Source: CAVPWP01 sp050789285 (GTDB lineage: Bacteria; Pseudomonadota; Alphaproteobacteria; Rhodobacterales; Rhodobacteraceae). From it: a stretch of 64,000 nucleotides of DNA. The stretch's first letter is position 1, and each line of letters starts with the position of its first letter. Below the pieces are notes generated by a model that saw only the letters and a list, made by a program, of their open reading frames with translations, ran no database searches and was not told where the DNA came from. A program made the position numbers and the translations under genes. Location: assembly GCF_050789285.1 (NCBI RefSeq), contig NZ_JBOUVX010000002.1:1178001-1242000 (forward strand), written 5' to 3'. Of this stretch, positions 27,001-34,881 are shown in pieces.

Positions 27001-27417
27001 ATGACGAAACTGACTTTGGGGTCCCATCCCTTCCTTCTGGGGTTCGACCAGCTCGAGCGGCTGGTGGAGCGCACGGCCAAGTCCGATTCGGCCGGATATC
27101 CGCCCTACAACATCGAACAACTGGGCGAGAACGCCTTCCGCATCTCGCTTGCGGTCGCGGGGTTCCGCGAGGACGATCTTGCGATCACGCTTGAGGATCG
27201 GCAGCTGGTGATCCGCGGCCGGCAGTCCGACGAGGACGAGAGCCGCGTCTTCCTGCATCGCGGGATCGCCGCGCGCCAGTTCCAGCGCAGCTTCGTCCTG
27301 GCCGACGGGGTCGAAGTGGCCGGCGCTACGGTCGAGAACGGGCTTCTGCACGTGGATCTCAAGCGCGCGGTGCCCGAGTCTGTGGTGCGCCGTATCGAGA
27401 TTTCCAAGGCGAAGTGA
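27001..27417 (+). CDS. Small heat shock protein, Hsp20 family
   Basis: A 138-residue IbpA-type holdase that keeps unfolding proteins soluble. The alpha-crystallin domain spans about residues 35-130: FRISLAVAGFREDDLAI, LVIRGRQ, FLHRGIAARQFQRSF and the closing ENGLLHVDLKR. The C-terminal IxI-like contact is RRIEISK. The ATG at 27001 follows a leader of about 50 bases behind a sigma32-like promoter, so heat induction is likely. A DUF1150 gene follows after 12 bases, a common pairing in this family. Confidence 0.93.
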   Translation: MTKLTLGSHPFLLGFDQLERLVERTAKSDSAGYPPYNIEQLGENAFRISLAVAGFREDDLAITLEDRQLVIRGRQSDEDESRVFLHRGIAARQFQRSFVLADGVEVAGATVENGLLHVDLKRAVPESVVRRIEISKAK

Positions 27418-27429
27418 GGGGATGAGCAG

Positions 27430-27657
27430 ATGAACACGCCATACGATTTCGACAGGATCGACGAGAACCGGATCGTCTATGTCCGGCCCGTCGCCGTGGC
27501 CGACCTGCCCGAGGACGTGCGCCAGCAGGCCCAGGGCATCGACCAGCTTTTTGCTGTCCACAACGCCGAGGGCGAGCGTCTGGCCCTGGTGCGCGACCGC
27601 AAGCTTGCCTTCGTTCTGGCCCGGCAGAACGACCTTGCGCCGGTGAACGTGCACTGA
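27430..27657 (+). CDS. DUF1150 family protein
   Basis: A 75-residue acidic protein. IVYVRPVAVADLPEDV, LFAVHNAEGERLALV and FVLARQNDLAPVNVH match the DUF1150 family, found mainly in alphaproteobacteria next to hsp20 genes. Function is unknown. It probably shares the heat-shock promoter upstream of hsp20. Confidence 0.88.
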   Translation: MNTPYDFDRIDENRIVYVRPVAVADLPEDVRQQAQGIDQLFAVHNAEGERLALVRDRKLAFVLARQNDLAPVNVH

Positions 27658-27679
27658 CCGGCCGGCGGACATTGCGCGA

Positions 27680-28441
27680 ATGAAGTTCGCGGCCATCGCC
27701 GACATTCACGGCAACTCGGCCGCGCTGCGCGCCGTTCTTGAAGACATCGACCGTCAGCGCATCGACCGGGTGGTGAACCTGGGCGATTCGCTGTCGGGTC
27801 CGCTCGACCCGGCGGGGACGGCGGATCTTCTGATCGACCGTGGCTTTCCCACGGTCGCGGGCAACCACGACCGGGCCCTGATCGACCGGCCCCTCGCCGC
27901 GATGGGCCTGTGGGAACGGTGGACACATCCGCATCTGAGCGAGAGGCACCTTGCCTGGATCGCCGCGCTTCCCGCCACCTTGCGCTGGGAAGAGACGTTT
28001 CTCTGCCATGCCACGCCCACCGATGATGAGACCAACTGGCTTGACGTTCGCAGCCCGAAGGGCCGCATGGAGATGGCCGATCGCGATCACGTCGCCGCCC
28101 TGCTTGGCGATGTCGCCGAAGGTCTGATCCTTTGCGCGCATACCCATGTCCCGCGCATGGTGCGGATCGGCGACCAGACCATCCTGAACCCCGGGTCGGT
28201 GGGATGCCCCGCCTATCTTGACGACCGCGAGGTCGACCCCTTCATCGCCGAAACCGGCGCCGGCGACGCGCGCTATGCGGTGGTCGAGCGCGTGGGCGAC
28301 ACCTGGCGGACAAGCCTGCGCACGGTGCCCTACGACCCCTCGGAAATGGCCGAGCGCGCCCGGGCGAACAATGCCGAAAGCTGGGTTCTTGCGATGACTT
28401 CAGGCTGGTTTACCGGCGATGCGGTCAGTCGGCCGGGGTGA
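27680..28441 (+). CDS. Metallophosphoesterase
   Basis: A 253-residue calcineurin-like phosphoesterase. The metal-binding blocks are all present: ADIHGN, NLGDSLSGP, AGNHDRAL and CAHTHVP, followed by NPGSVG. This is the YfcE/DUF2437-like single-domain type that cleaves phosphodiesters; the physiological substrate is unknown. It follows DUF1150 by 22 bases. Its end overlaps the convergent small membrane-protein gene by 17 bases. Confidence 0.88.
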   Translation: MKFAAIADIHGNSAALRAVLEDIDRQRIDRVVNLGDSLSGPLDPAGTADLLIDRGFPTVAGNHDRALIDRPLAAMGLWERWTHPHLSERHLAWIAALPATLRWEETFLCHATPTDDETNWLDVRSPKGRMEMADRDHVAALLGDVAEGLILCAHTHVPRMVRIGDQTILNPGSVGCPAYLDDREVDPFIAETGAGDARYAVVERVGDTWRTSLRTVPYDPSEMAERARANNAESWVLAMTSGWFTGDAVSRPG

Positions 28442-28739
28442 TCTCGACCCGCTGCCTCAGGGCACCCGTCGCCCGGTCGAAGATCAGGATCTCGTCGCCC
28501 GCGGTCACCACCGCGTACCAGTCGCGCCCCTGCGTGAAGGCCTGCGCGCGGGCGCCGTCCGGCAGGGCGATGCTGTCAGGCAGCGGCAGGGTTTCCGGCG
28601 CGGGGGCCTGAAGCCGGATGACAAGCAGCGCCACCACAGTTACAAGCCCAAGGATCATGACAGCCGTCAGCACCGTCACCAACAGCCTGAGAAACCTCAG
28701 GTTTCGCGCCTCGGCCTCCGGGATCGGGGGCTGATCCAT
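28425..28739 (-). CDS. Small membrane protein (DUF6476-like)
   Basis: A 104-residue protein with one membrane helix (about residues 20-43, LLVTVLTAVMILGLVTVV). A periplasmic segment follows containing LPDGARAQAFTQGRDWYAVV and TAGDEILIFDRATGALRQ. It resembles a family of small proteins found beside rluD in Rhodobacteraceae. Its start codon shares two bases with the divergent rluD start (CCATGG), leaving no intergenic space. Confidence 0.72.
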   Translation of the reverse strand: MDQPPIPEAEARNLRFLRLLVTVLTAVMILGLVTVVALLVIRLQAPAPETLPLPDSIALPDGARAQAFTQGRDWYAVVTAGDEILIFDRATGALRQRVEITPAD

Positions 28740-29757
28740 GGCATCCTCGCTGATCCGCGTGATCCTTGGCGACGATCCGCCGTCGCGCCTTGATAAGGCA
28801 CTGGCCCGCGATGTGCCAGACGAGGCGCATCTGTCGCGCTCGCGGCTTTCGCGGCTGATCGCCGAGGGCGCCGTGTCGAAGGATGGCGCGCCGGTGACCG
28901 ACGCGAAGGCGCGCGTCGCGGCGGGCGAGGTCTACGAGGTCAGGGTCGACGAGGCCGCAGAGGTCGACACCGCGCCCGAGGACATTCCGCTGGCGGTCGT
29001 CTACGAGGATGCCGATCTTGTCGTGATCGACAAGCCCGCGGGGATGGTGGTTCACCCCGCTCCGGGCACGCCTGGCGCCACGCTTGTGAACGCGCTTCTG
29101 CATCATTTCGGCGGCAGCCTTTCTGGGGTGGGGGGCGAAAAGCGCCCCGGCATCGTTCACCGCATCGACAAGGACACGACCGGACTTCTGGTAGTAGCCA
29201 AGTCGGATGCCGCCCACCATGGCCTTGCCGCCCAGCTCGAGGATCATTCGATGACCCGCGAGTACGTCGCGCTGTGCCACGGTGTCCCGGACCCGGGCGA
29301 CCCCCGCCTGCGCGGCGTGCGCGGCACCAGTTTCGAACTCGGCGGGGTGTTGAAGATCACGACACGCCTCGACCGCCATCGCACCGACCGCCAGCGGCAG
29401 GCCGTGTATTTCGACCGCGGCCGCCACGCCGTGACCCGCGTGACGGTCGACGAGGCCTTCGCCGATCAGGCGGCGCTGATCCGCTGCCGACTCGAGACCG
29501 GGCGCACCCACCAGATCCGCGTCCACCTGTCCCACGCGGGCCATGCGTTGATCGGCGACCAGATCTATGGCGGACGGCGCAGGATCAACGCGAAGGTGCT
29601 GGGCGCGGCCGCCGCTGATGCCGCGGCAGCCTTCCCCCGGCAGGCGCTGCACGCCTCGGTCCTGGGGTTCGATCATCCGGTCACGGGCGAGCGGATGGAG
29701 TTCCAAAGCCCGATGCCCGCCGACATGGCCGCCCTTGCCGCCCTGCTGCGGGGCTAG
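28738..29757 (+). CDS. rluD: 23S rRNA pseudouridine synthase RluD type
   Basis: A 339-residue RluA-family enzyme that makes pseudouridine in large-subunit rRNA. An N-terminal S4 RNA-binding domain (SRSRLSRLIAEGAVSKDG) precedes the catalytic domain with HRIDKDTTGLLVVAKS, whose Asp is the nucleophile. RLETGRTHQIRVHLSHAGH follows. Length and order fit RluD rather than RluA or RluC. Start MASSLIRVIL at 28738; its promoter must lie within the divergent gene. Confidence 0.9.
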   Translation: MASSLIRVILGDDPPSRLDKALARDVPDEAHLSRSRLSRLIAEGAVSKDGAPVTDAKARVAAGEVYEVRVDEAAEVDTAPEDIPLAVVYEDADLVVIDKPAGMVVHPAPGTPGATLVNALLHHFGGSLSGVGGEKRPGIVHRIDKDTTGLLVVAKSDAAHHGLAAQLEDHSMTREYVALCHGVPDPGDPRLRGVRGTSFELGGVLKITTRLDRHRTDRQRQAVYFDRGRHAVTRVTVDEAFADQAALIRCRLETGRTHQIRVHLSHAGHALIGDQIYGGRRRINAKVLGAAAADAAAAFPRQALHASVLGFDHPVTGERMEFQSPMPADMAALAALLRG

Positions 29758-30437
29758 GCGGCACGCGGCGCAGCCCGGTGGCGCGGGAGGCCTGCAAGGA
29801 GCGCGATGCAGAACGCGGTCTCGGCCAGAAGGGGCAGGGCGTAGGCGGGTTGAAGCAAGGCGTTGACCTCGGGCGCCAGAAGCCGGGTGAAGCTGCCGGC
29901 AAGATAGACAAGGCCCGCCCCGCCAAGAAGCCCCGCAAGCCATACAGGCACAAGGCCCGAGCGGCACAGCAGCCAGGCTGTCAGCACCGTGTTCACGCCA
30001 AAGAAGATCAGGCCGAAGTCATAGCCGGCGCCATGCAACTCCATGAGGAAAAGCGCGCTGCGGGCCGGGTCGGTCACATCTGCGTTGGCCAGCAGGACAA
30101 CGCCGATCGGCGCCAGAAGGCTGGCCCCGATGATGGCCGCCTGGATCAGGCGCAGGACCATCGCGGTCAGCGCGACCTCGCGGTGGACGTGACGCAGAAG
30201 GGCGAAGAGCAGCACAGAAAGTGCCACGTCGGCAAGAAGCATCACCGCGTCGGCGGCGATGCTCGCCCTCAGAAGCGGCAGGTGGGCGCCGATCGCCGCC
30301 CAGGTCGCCTCCGCATCGCCGGGCTGGATCAGGCGGGCGCGCACGCCCAGTTCGCTCCAGATGCCGGCGGCGATGATGACGGCGTAAAGCGCGCCGGCGG
30401 CGCGCGCGGTTCGGGTGATCAAGTGGGTGTGCATCAT
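29754..30437 (-). CDS. DUF4386 family membrane protein
   Basis: A 227-residue polytopic membrane protein of about six helices. ARAAGALYAVIIAAG at the N-terminus and LFLMELHGAGYDFGLIFFG in the middle match DUF4386. I start at the ATG at 30437, just before the first helix. The longer open frame upstream runs through an AT-richer regulatory region and is unlikely to be coding. The stop overlaps the rluD stop by four bases (convergent). Function is unknown. Confidence 0.82.
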   Translation of the reverse strand: MMHTHLITRTARAAGALYAVIIAAGIWSELGVRARLIQPGDAEATWAAIGAHLPLLRASIAADAVMLLADVALSVLLFALLRHVHREVALTAMVLRLIQAAIIGASLLAPIGVVLLANADVTDPARSALFLMELHGAGYDFGLIFFGVNTVLTAWLLCRSGLVPVWLAGLLGGAGLVYLAGSFTRLLAPEVNALLQPAYALPLLAETAFCIALLAGLPRHRAAPRAA

Positions 30438-30489
30438 GGCCTCCTTATCCCGGACAGGACCGGTGACGCGGGGATAATGAATTACGGTA

Positions 30490-30527
30490 TGCATGGAAAT
30501 TTGTGATATAGGCATTCTATCCATGCA
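30490..30527. promoter_or_regulatory. Inverted repeat upstream of the DUF4386 gene
   Basis: TGCATGGA (30490-30497) and TCCATGCA (30520-30527) are exact inverted arms 22 bases apart in an AT-rich stretch. A further GCATGGA half-site lies at 30533-30539. The arrangement suggests a dimeric regulator-binding site for the minus-strand DUF4386 gene. The regulator is unknown. Confidence 0.45.
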
Positions 30528-30553
30528 GGATCGCATGGATTGGTGCCAATGCA

Positions 30554-30594
30554 GGCGGCGCGCCGCCGCTCAACACCAGTGCGTGAGCGCACTG
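30554..30594. repeat. Two palindromes in the DUF4386-rpoH gap
   Basis: GGCGGCGCGCCGCC (30554-30567) is a perfect 14-base palindrome. CAGTGCG-TGAG-CGCACTG (30577-30594) forms a seven-pair hairpin directly after it. Neither has a T-run. They lie between two divergent genes in a gap of about 300 bases that holds no open frame I trust. Confidence 0.5.
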
Positions 30595-30662
30595 ACACAG
30601 GGCTTTCCTTTTCGTCCGCGTCGTTCATGCTTTGTCAGCACAGGCACGTTAGCGGTCACATC

Positions 30663-30716
30663 TTGATCTGAACCGAATAGTTCACTATCTATGTTAAGCC
30701 TCGCAACATGCGAGGC
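30663..30716 (+). promoter_or_regulatory. rpoH promoter candidate and 5' leader hairpin
   Basis: TTGATC (30663-30668) and TATCTA (30686-30691) are 17 bases apart. Just downstream, GCCTCGCA (30698-30705) pairs perfectly with TGCGAGGC (30709-30716), ending about seven bases before the purine-rich ribosome-binding site of rpoH. The hairpin could affect translation, but it does not pair with the ribosome site as a classical thermometer would. Confidence 0.4.
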
Positions 30717-30733
30717 GAGCAAGGGAGAAGTCC

Positions 30734-31630
30734 ATGGCCACATACGCGAATCTTCCCGCGCCCAGTCCCGAGCAGGGCCTGAACCGGTATCTGCAGGAAA
30801 TCCGCAAGTTCCCGATGCTGGAGCCGGAGGAGGAATACATGCTGGCCAAGCGCTGGGTCGAGGATCAGGACACCGACGCCGCGCATCAGCTTGTCACGTC
30901 GCACCTGCGGCTCGCAGCGAAGATCGCCATGGGCTATCGCGGCTACGGCTTGCCGCAGGCCGAGGTCATTTCCGAGGCCAACGTTGGCCTGATGCAGGCG
31001 GTCAAGCGCTTCGATCCCGAAAAGGGCTTCCGTCTTGCGACCTACGCGATGTGGTGGATCCGGGCTTCGATCCAGGAGTATATCCTGCGTTCGTGGAGCC
31101 TTGTGAAACTTGGCACGACCTCGGCGCAGAAGAAGCTGTTCTTCAACCTGCGCAAGGCGAAGGCCCGGATCGGTGCGCTTGAGGAAGGCGACCTTCGGCC
31201 CGAACACGTGGCCCGGATCGCGCATGACCTGAGCGTGACAGAGGACGAGGTGATCTCGATGAACCGGCGCCTGTCGGGGGGCGACGCCTCGCTCAACGCG
31301 ACGGTGTCGGCCGATGGCGAAGGCGCCGCCCAGTGGCAGGACTGGCTTGAGGACGAGGATGCCGACCAGGCCGCCGATTACGCCGAGCGCGACGAGCTCG
31401 AGATGCGGCGCTCGCTTCTGGCGCGGGCAATGGACGTTCTGAACGAGCGCGAGAAGGACATCCTGATGCAGCGGCGCCTGCAGGACCAGCCGGTTACGCT
31501 GGAAGAACTGTCGACGCAATACGACGTCAGCCGGGAACGTATCCGCCAGATCGAGGTGCGCGCCTTCGAGAAGCTGCAAAAGCGCATGCGCGATCTTGCG
31601 CGCGAGAAGGGCGTCCTCGAAACCGCCTGA
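30734..31630 (+). CDS. rpoH: RNA polymerase sigma factor RpoH (sigma32)
   Basis: A 298-residue heat-shock sigma factor. Region 2 contains LVTSHLRLAAKIAMGYRGYG and FRLATYAMWWIRASIQEYI, with the sigma32-type WSLVKLGTTSAQKKLFFNLR (RpoH box) right after. Region 4 has the HTH VTLEELSTQYDVSRERIRQI. Rhodobacteraceae often carry two RpoH paralogues; which one this is cannot be decided here. AGGGAGAAG precedes the ATG. A strong terminator lies 53 bases downstream. It probably drives the hsp20 promoter at 26914. Confidence 0.96.
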   Translation: MATYANLPAPSPEQGLNRYLQEIRKFPMLEPEEEYMLAKRWVEDQDTDAAHQLVTSHLRLAAKIAMGYRGYGLPQAEVISEANVGLMQAVKRFDPEKGFRLATYAMWWIRASIQEYILRSWSLVKLGTTSAQKKLFFNLRKAKARIGALEEGDLRPEHVARIAHDLSVTEDEVISMNRRLSGGDASLNATVSADGEGAAQWQDWLEDEDADQAADYAERDELEMRRSLLARAMDVLNEREKDILMQRRLQDQPVTLEELSTQYDVSRERIRQIEVRAFEKLQKRMRDLAREKGVLETA

Positions 31631-31683
31631 CGCCACCCCGTCCGGGGGCCGTGCCCGGTTTGCACGGGCCGGCCCGAGTGATA

Positions 31684-31714
31684 GCCTCCCTCGCAGAAGC
31701 GAGGGAGGCTTTTT
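31684..31714 (+). terminator. rpoH terminator that also contains the next gene's Shine-Dalgarno
   Basis: GCCTCCCTCGC (31684-31694) pairs perfectly over 11 bases with GCGAGGGAGGC (31699-31709) across AGAA, followed by TTTTT. This is a textbook intrinsic terminator. AGGGAGG within its right arm is also the only Shine-Dalgarno sequence for the ATG at 31716, seven bases away. Any read-through mRNA would have that site fully paired. Confidence 0.9.
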
Positions 31715-31715
31715 C

Positions 31716-32708
31716 ATGTCCGATCCGGTCCGCTGGGGGGTGCTTGGCGCCTCGAAATTCGCGCGCGAGCAGATGGCCCGCGCCCTTCATGCCGCCGACG
31801 GCGCCGACTTCGTGGCGCTGGCCACCTTCGACCGGGCGAAGGCAGTCCCTTTCCAGGCCTTTCGACCGGGCCTGAAGGTGCATGGCAGTTACGAGGACCT
31901 TCTGGCCGATCCCGAGATCGAGGCGGTCTACATCCCGCTGCCCAATCACCTGCATGTGCCGATGACGAAGATGGCGCTGGAGGCGGGCAAGCACGTGCTT
32001 TGCGAAAAGCCGATCGCGCTGCGGGCCGGCGACATCGACGGGCTGATCACCGCGCGCGACGCCTCGGGGCTGTTCGCGACCGAGGCCTACATGATCGTCC
32101 ATCACCCGCAGTGGCAGCGGGCGCGGCAGCTTCTGCGCGAAGGCGCGATCGGGCGACTTCAGCATGTCGAAGGGTTCTTCGCCTACGACAACTCCGGCGA
32201 TCCGGGCAATGTGCGCAACAAGGCCGATCTGGGCGGCGGGGGCATCCCCGACATCGGCGTCTATACCTACGGCGCGACGCGCTGGATGACCGGCGAGGAA
32301 CCCGTCGAAATCACCCATGCCGACGTCACCTTCGAAAACGGCGTCGACGTGATCGCCCATGTGCTGGCCCGCTTCCCGACCTTCACGGCGCATTGGGTGA
32401 ATTCGATGCGGATGCATCCGGCGCAGGAGATGACCTTCCACGGCACCGACGGCCTTCTGCGCCTGACCGCGCCGTTCAACGCGGGCCTGTTCGGCGAGGC
32501 GCGGGTCGAGCTGCATCGCAACGGCAAGGGGCCGGGCGCGCCTGCGGTCACTGTCGAGCGGTTTCCGGCGGCCAACCACTATGTCCTGCAGGTAGAGGCC
32601 TTCTGCCGGACCCTGCGCGAGGGCGAGGCCTATCCTTGGACGCTGGAGGACGCGCGCGGCACGCAGGCGATGATCGACGCGGTCTTCGAAGCCGCCGGGC
32701 GCGGCTAG
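31716..32708 (+). CDS. Gfo/Idh/MocA family oxidoreductase
   Basis: A 330-residue NAD(P)-dependent dehydrogenase. The N-terminal Rossmann motif is WGVLGASKFA. CEKPIAL carries the conserved EKP lysine, and a C-terminal alpha/beta substrate domain has DIGVYTYGATRWMTGEEP. Family substrates are mostly sugars and polyols; none can be assigned. The ATG lies one base after the T-run of the rpoH terminator, and its ribosome site is inside that hairpin. Its transcript must therefore come from read-through or start within or right beside the stem. Confidence 0.88.
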   Translation: MSDPVRWGVLGASKFAREQMARALHAADGADFVALATFDRAKAVPFQAFRPGLKVHGSYEDLLADPEIEAVYIPLPNHLHVPMTKMALEAGKHVLCEKPIALRAGDIDGLITARDASGLFATEAYMIVHHPQWQRARQLLREGAIGRLQHVEGFFAYDNSGDPGNVRNKADLGGGGIPDIGVYTYGATRWMTGEEPVEITHADVTFENGVDVIAHVLARFPTFTAHWVNSMRMHPAQEMTFHGTDGLLRLTAPFNAGLFGEARVELHRNGKGPGAPAVTVERFPAANHYVLQVEAFCRTLREGEAYPWTLEDARGTQAMIDAVFEAAGRG

Positions 32709-32784
32709 CCGGCCGGGGGGCGGGGGCTCTGCCCCCATCCCCGCTGGCGCGGGGATTCCCCCGGGATACTTGCCCCAAGAAGAA
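32709..32784. repeat. Intergenic repeat element (copy 3)
   Basis: Two hairpins in a row, GGGGGC-TCT-GCCCCC and ATCCCCGC-TGGC-GCGGGGAT, are followed by CCCGGGATACTTGCCCCAAG and AAGAA. It fills the gap between two convergent genes (oxidoreductase and aminotransferase), where it can end both transcripts. The most complete copy of the family. Confidence 0.7.
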
Positions 32785-32797
32785 CCCCGGAGGGGTG

Positions 32798-34000
32798 TCA
32801 GGTGAGCGCCGCGCAGAAGCGCCGGATGCGTGTGCAGGCCTCGGTCAGGGTTGCCTCGTCGGTGGCGTAGCTCACGCGGAAGTTCGGAGAAACCCCGAAG
32901 GCCGCGCCGAACACGACCGCCACGCCCTCCTCGTCGAGAAGGGCCGTCGCGAAGGTCTCGTCATCGGTGATGTGCACGCCCTTGGGCGTCGTCTTGCCGA
33001 TGCAGCCCGCGATCGAGGGATAGACGTAGAAGGCGCCTTCGGGCACCGGGCAGGTGACGCCGGGCGCCGTGTTCAGAAGGTCGACGACAAGGTCGCGGCG
33101 GCGCTGGAACAGGCGGGCGTTGTCCTTCAGGAAGTCCTGCGGGCCGTTGAGCGCCTCGACCGCGGCCCACTGGCTGATCGTGCAGGGGTTCGAGGTGGAC
33201 TGCGACTGCACCTTGCGCATCGCCCCGATCAGCGCCTTGGGGCCGGCGGCATAGCCGATCCGCCAGCCCGTCATCGCGTAGGCCTTCGAGACGCCGTTCA
33301 CCGTGAGCGTGCGGTCGTAAAGCCCGGGCTCGACCTCGGCCGGGGTGCAGAAGGTGAATCCGTCGAAGGCGATGTGTTCGTACATGTCGTCGGTCAGGAC
33401 CCAGACATGGGGGTGGCGCATCAGCACATCGGTCAGGCCCTTGAGTTCGTCGCGCGAATAGCCCGCGCCGGTGGGGTTCGAGGGCGAGTTGAAGATGAGC
33501 CACTTCGTCTTCGGCGAGATCGCCGCCTCGAGCTGGGCCGGCGAGATCTTGAAGGCCGTGTCGATCCCGGCGGCCACGGTCACGGGCGTCCCGCCTGCAA
33601 GCAGCACCATGTCGGGATAGCTGACCCAGTAGGGCGCGGGCAAGATGACCTCGTCGCCGGGGTTCAGCGTGGCCATGAAGGCGTTGTAGAGCACCTGCTT
33701 GCCGCCGGTGCCGACGCTGACCTGGTCGGGCGTGTAGGTCAGGCGATTGTCGCGGGCGAACTTGGCGCAGATCGCGGCCTTGAGTTCGGGGATGCCGTCG
33801 ACGGCGGTGTACTTCGTGCGCCCGGCGTCGATCGCCGCCTTCGCGGCGGCCTTGATGGAGTCGGGCGTGTCGAAGTCGGGTTCGCCCGCGCCAAGGCTGA
33901 TGACATCGCGGCCCCGCGCCTTCAGCTCCATCGCGAGGTTCGAGACCGCGATGGTGGGCGAGGGTTTCACGCGATCGAGCGTCGCGGACAGAAAGCGCAT
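32798..34000 (-). CDS. Aspartate aminotransferase (class I, AspC/AatA type)
   Basis: A 400-residue PLP-dependent aminotransferase of fold type I, subgroup I-gamma. ISLGAGEPDFDTPDSIK is the typical N-terminus, FNSPSNPTGAGYSRDEL contacts PLP, and the Schiff-base lysine lies in GVSKAYAMTGWRIGYAAGP. The C-terminus has the substrate Arg in NFRVSYATDEATL. It interconverts aspartate and oxaloacetate with glutamate; some relatives also use prephenate. It is transcribed divergently from an XRE regulator 89 bases away. Confidence 0.93.
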   Translation of the reverse strand: MRFLSATLDRVKPSPTIAVSNLAMELKARGRDVISLGAGEPDFDTPDSIKAAAKAAIDAGRTKYTAVDGIPELKAAICAKFARDNRLTYTPDQVSVGTGGKQVLYNAFMATLNPGDEVILPAPYWVSYPDMVLLAGGTPVTVAAGIDTAFKISPAQLEAAISPKTKWLIFNSPSNPTGAGYSRDELKGLTDVLMRHPHVWVLTDDMYEHIAFDGFTFCTPAEVEPGLYDRTLTVNGVSKAYAMTGWRIGYAAGPKALIGAMRKVQSQSTSNPCTISQWAAVEALNGPQDFLKDNARLFQRRRDLVVDLLNTAPGVTCPVPEGAFYVYPSIAGCIGKTTPKGVHITDDETFATALLDEEGVAVVFGAAFGVSPNFRVSYATDEATLTEACTRIRRFCAALT

Positions 34001-34089
34001 GGTCGTCTCCGGTTGGACAGTCGGGCGCTCGTGTCATAGGTAGGGGAACGAGGCCGATCAAGCGCCACCACGCCACGCGGGAGGAGAAG

Positions 34090-34515
34090 ATGCCTGAAAA
34101 CGCAGCCGCCACCGATGCAGACTGGTTCTCGGACGCCGCCGCCACCTTCGGCGACCGGCTTGCCGGGGCCCGCGAGGCCGCCGGACTGAGCCAGGCCGAC
34201 CTGGCGCAGCGCCTTGGCGTGACGCTGGAAAGCCTGCGGTCATGGGAAGACGACCGGTCCGAGCCACGCTCGAACCGGTTGCAGATGCTGGCCGGGCTTC
34301 TCAACGTCTCCATCGCCTGGCTTCTGACGGGCGAGGGCGAGGGGCTGGAAGCCCCGCCCCAGGATCGGCCTGCGGCATCGGAACCGGCGGCGATCCCGGA
34401 CGAACTGGGGCCCGCGGTCCTTGCCGAGATCCGCGACATCCGCGCCCGCATCGAGGCCGAGGTGGCGCGGCTTGCCGCGCTTGAAGCGCGTCTGGCAGGG
34501 GGCAGGAATGGCTGA
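34090..34515 (+). CDS. XRE-family transcriptional regulator
   Basis: A 141-residue protein with an N-terminal Cro/C1-type helix-turn-helix at about residues 20-75 (LAGAREAAGLSQADLAQRLG, then TLESLRSWEDDRSEPRSNRL). A Pro/Ala linker and a C-terminal coiled coil (about 105-138) probably give dimers. It lacks a cupin or peptidase effector domain. Its end overlaps sdhE by eight bases, so regulator and assembly factor are translated together. GGGAGGAGA precedes the ATG. Target unknown. Confidence 0.85.
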   Translation: MPENAAATDADWFSDAAATFGDRLAGAREAAGLSQADLAQRLGVTLESLRSWEDDRSEPRSNRLQMLAGLLNVSIAWLLTGEGEGLEAPPQDRPAASEPAAIPDELGPAVLAEIRDIRARIEAEVARLAALEARLAGGRNG

Positions 34516-34762
34516 CGAGATCCGCCTCAAGCGCCTGAAGATCCGCGCCTGGAGGCGGGGCACGAAGGAGATGGACCTTGTCCTTGGCCCCTTCTGCGAC
34601 GACGAGGCTGCGAGCCTGAGTGAACCCGAGCTTGACCTGTTCGAGGCGCTGCTGGCCGAGAACGACCACGATCTTTACGGCTGGGTCACGGGCCAGGCCC
34701 CGGTGCCGGACCGTTTCGCCCCGCTGATCGGACGCATTGCGCGCCACGCCGGCGCGCTGTGA
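34508..34762 (+). CDS. sdhE: Succinate dehydrogenase assembly factor SdhE
   Basis: An 84-residue protein of the SdhE/SDHAF2 family, which promotes covalent FAD attachment to the flavoprotein of succinate dehydrogenase. The RGxxE motif is present as RRGTKEMDLVLGPF, and the helical bundle contains FEALLAENDHDLYGWVTG. Length and motif order are normal. The start overlaps the XRE regulator by eight bases. The sdh operon itself is not in the window. Confidence 0.92.
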   Translation: MADEIRLKRLKIRAWRRGTKEMDLVLGPFCDDEAASLSEPELDLFEALLAENDHDLYGWVTGQAPVPDRFAPLIGRIARHAGAL

Positions 34763-34881
34763 TCGCCTGTCGGGGCCGGCGCGCAGCCCGGTCAATTCGA
34801 TGCGAGTTTTTGGCTCTTTAACCGGATATTCGGATTTTTCCGCGATGCCACCTTCTGCGACCGGAACAGGCGGAGCGGCGG

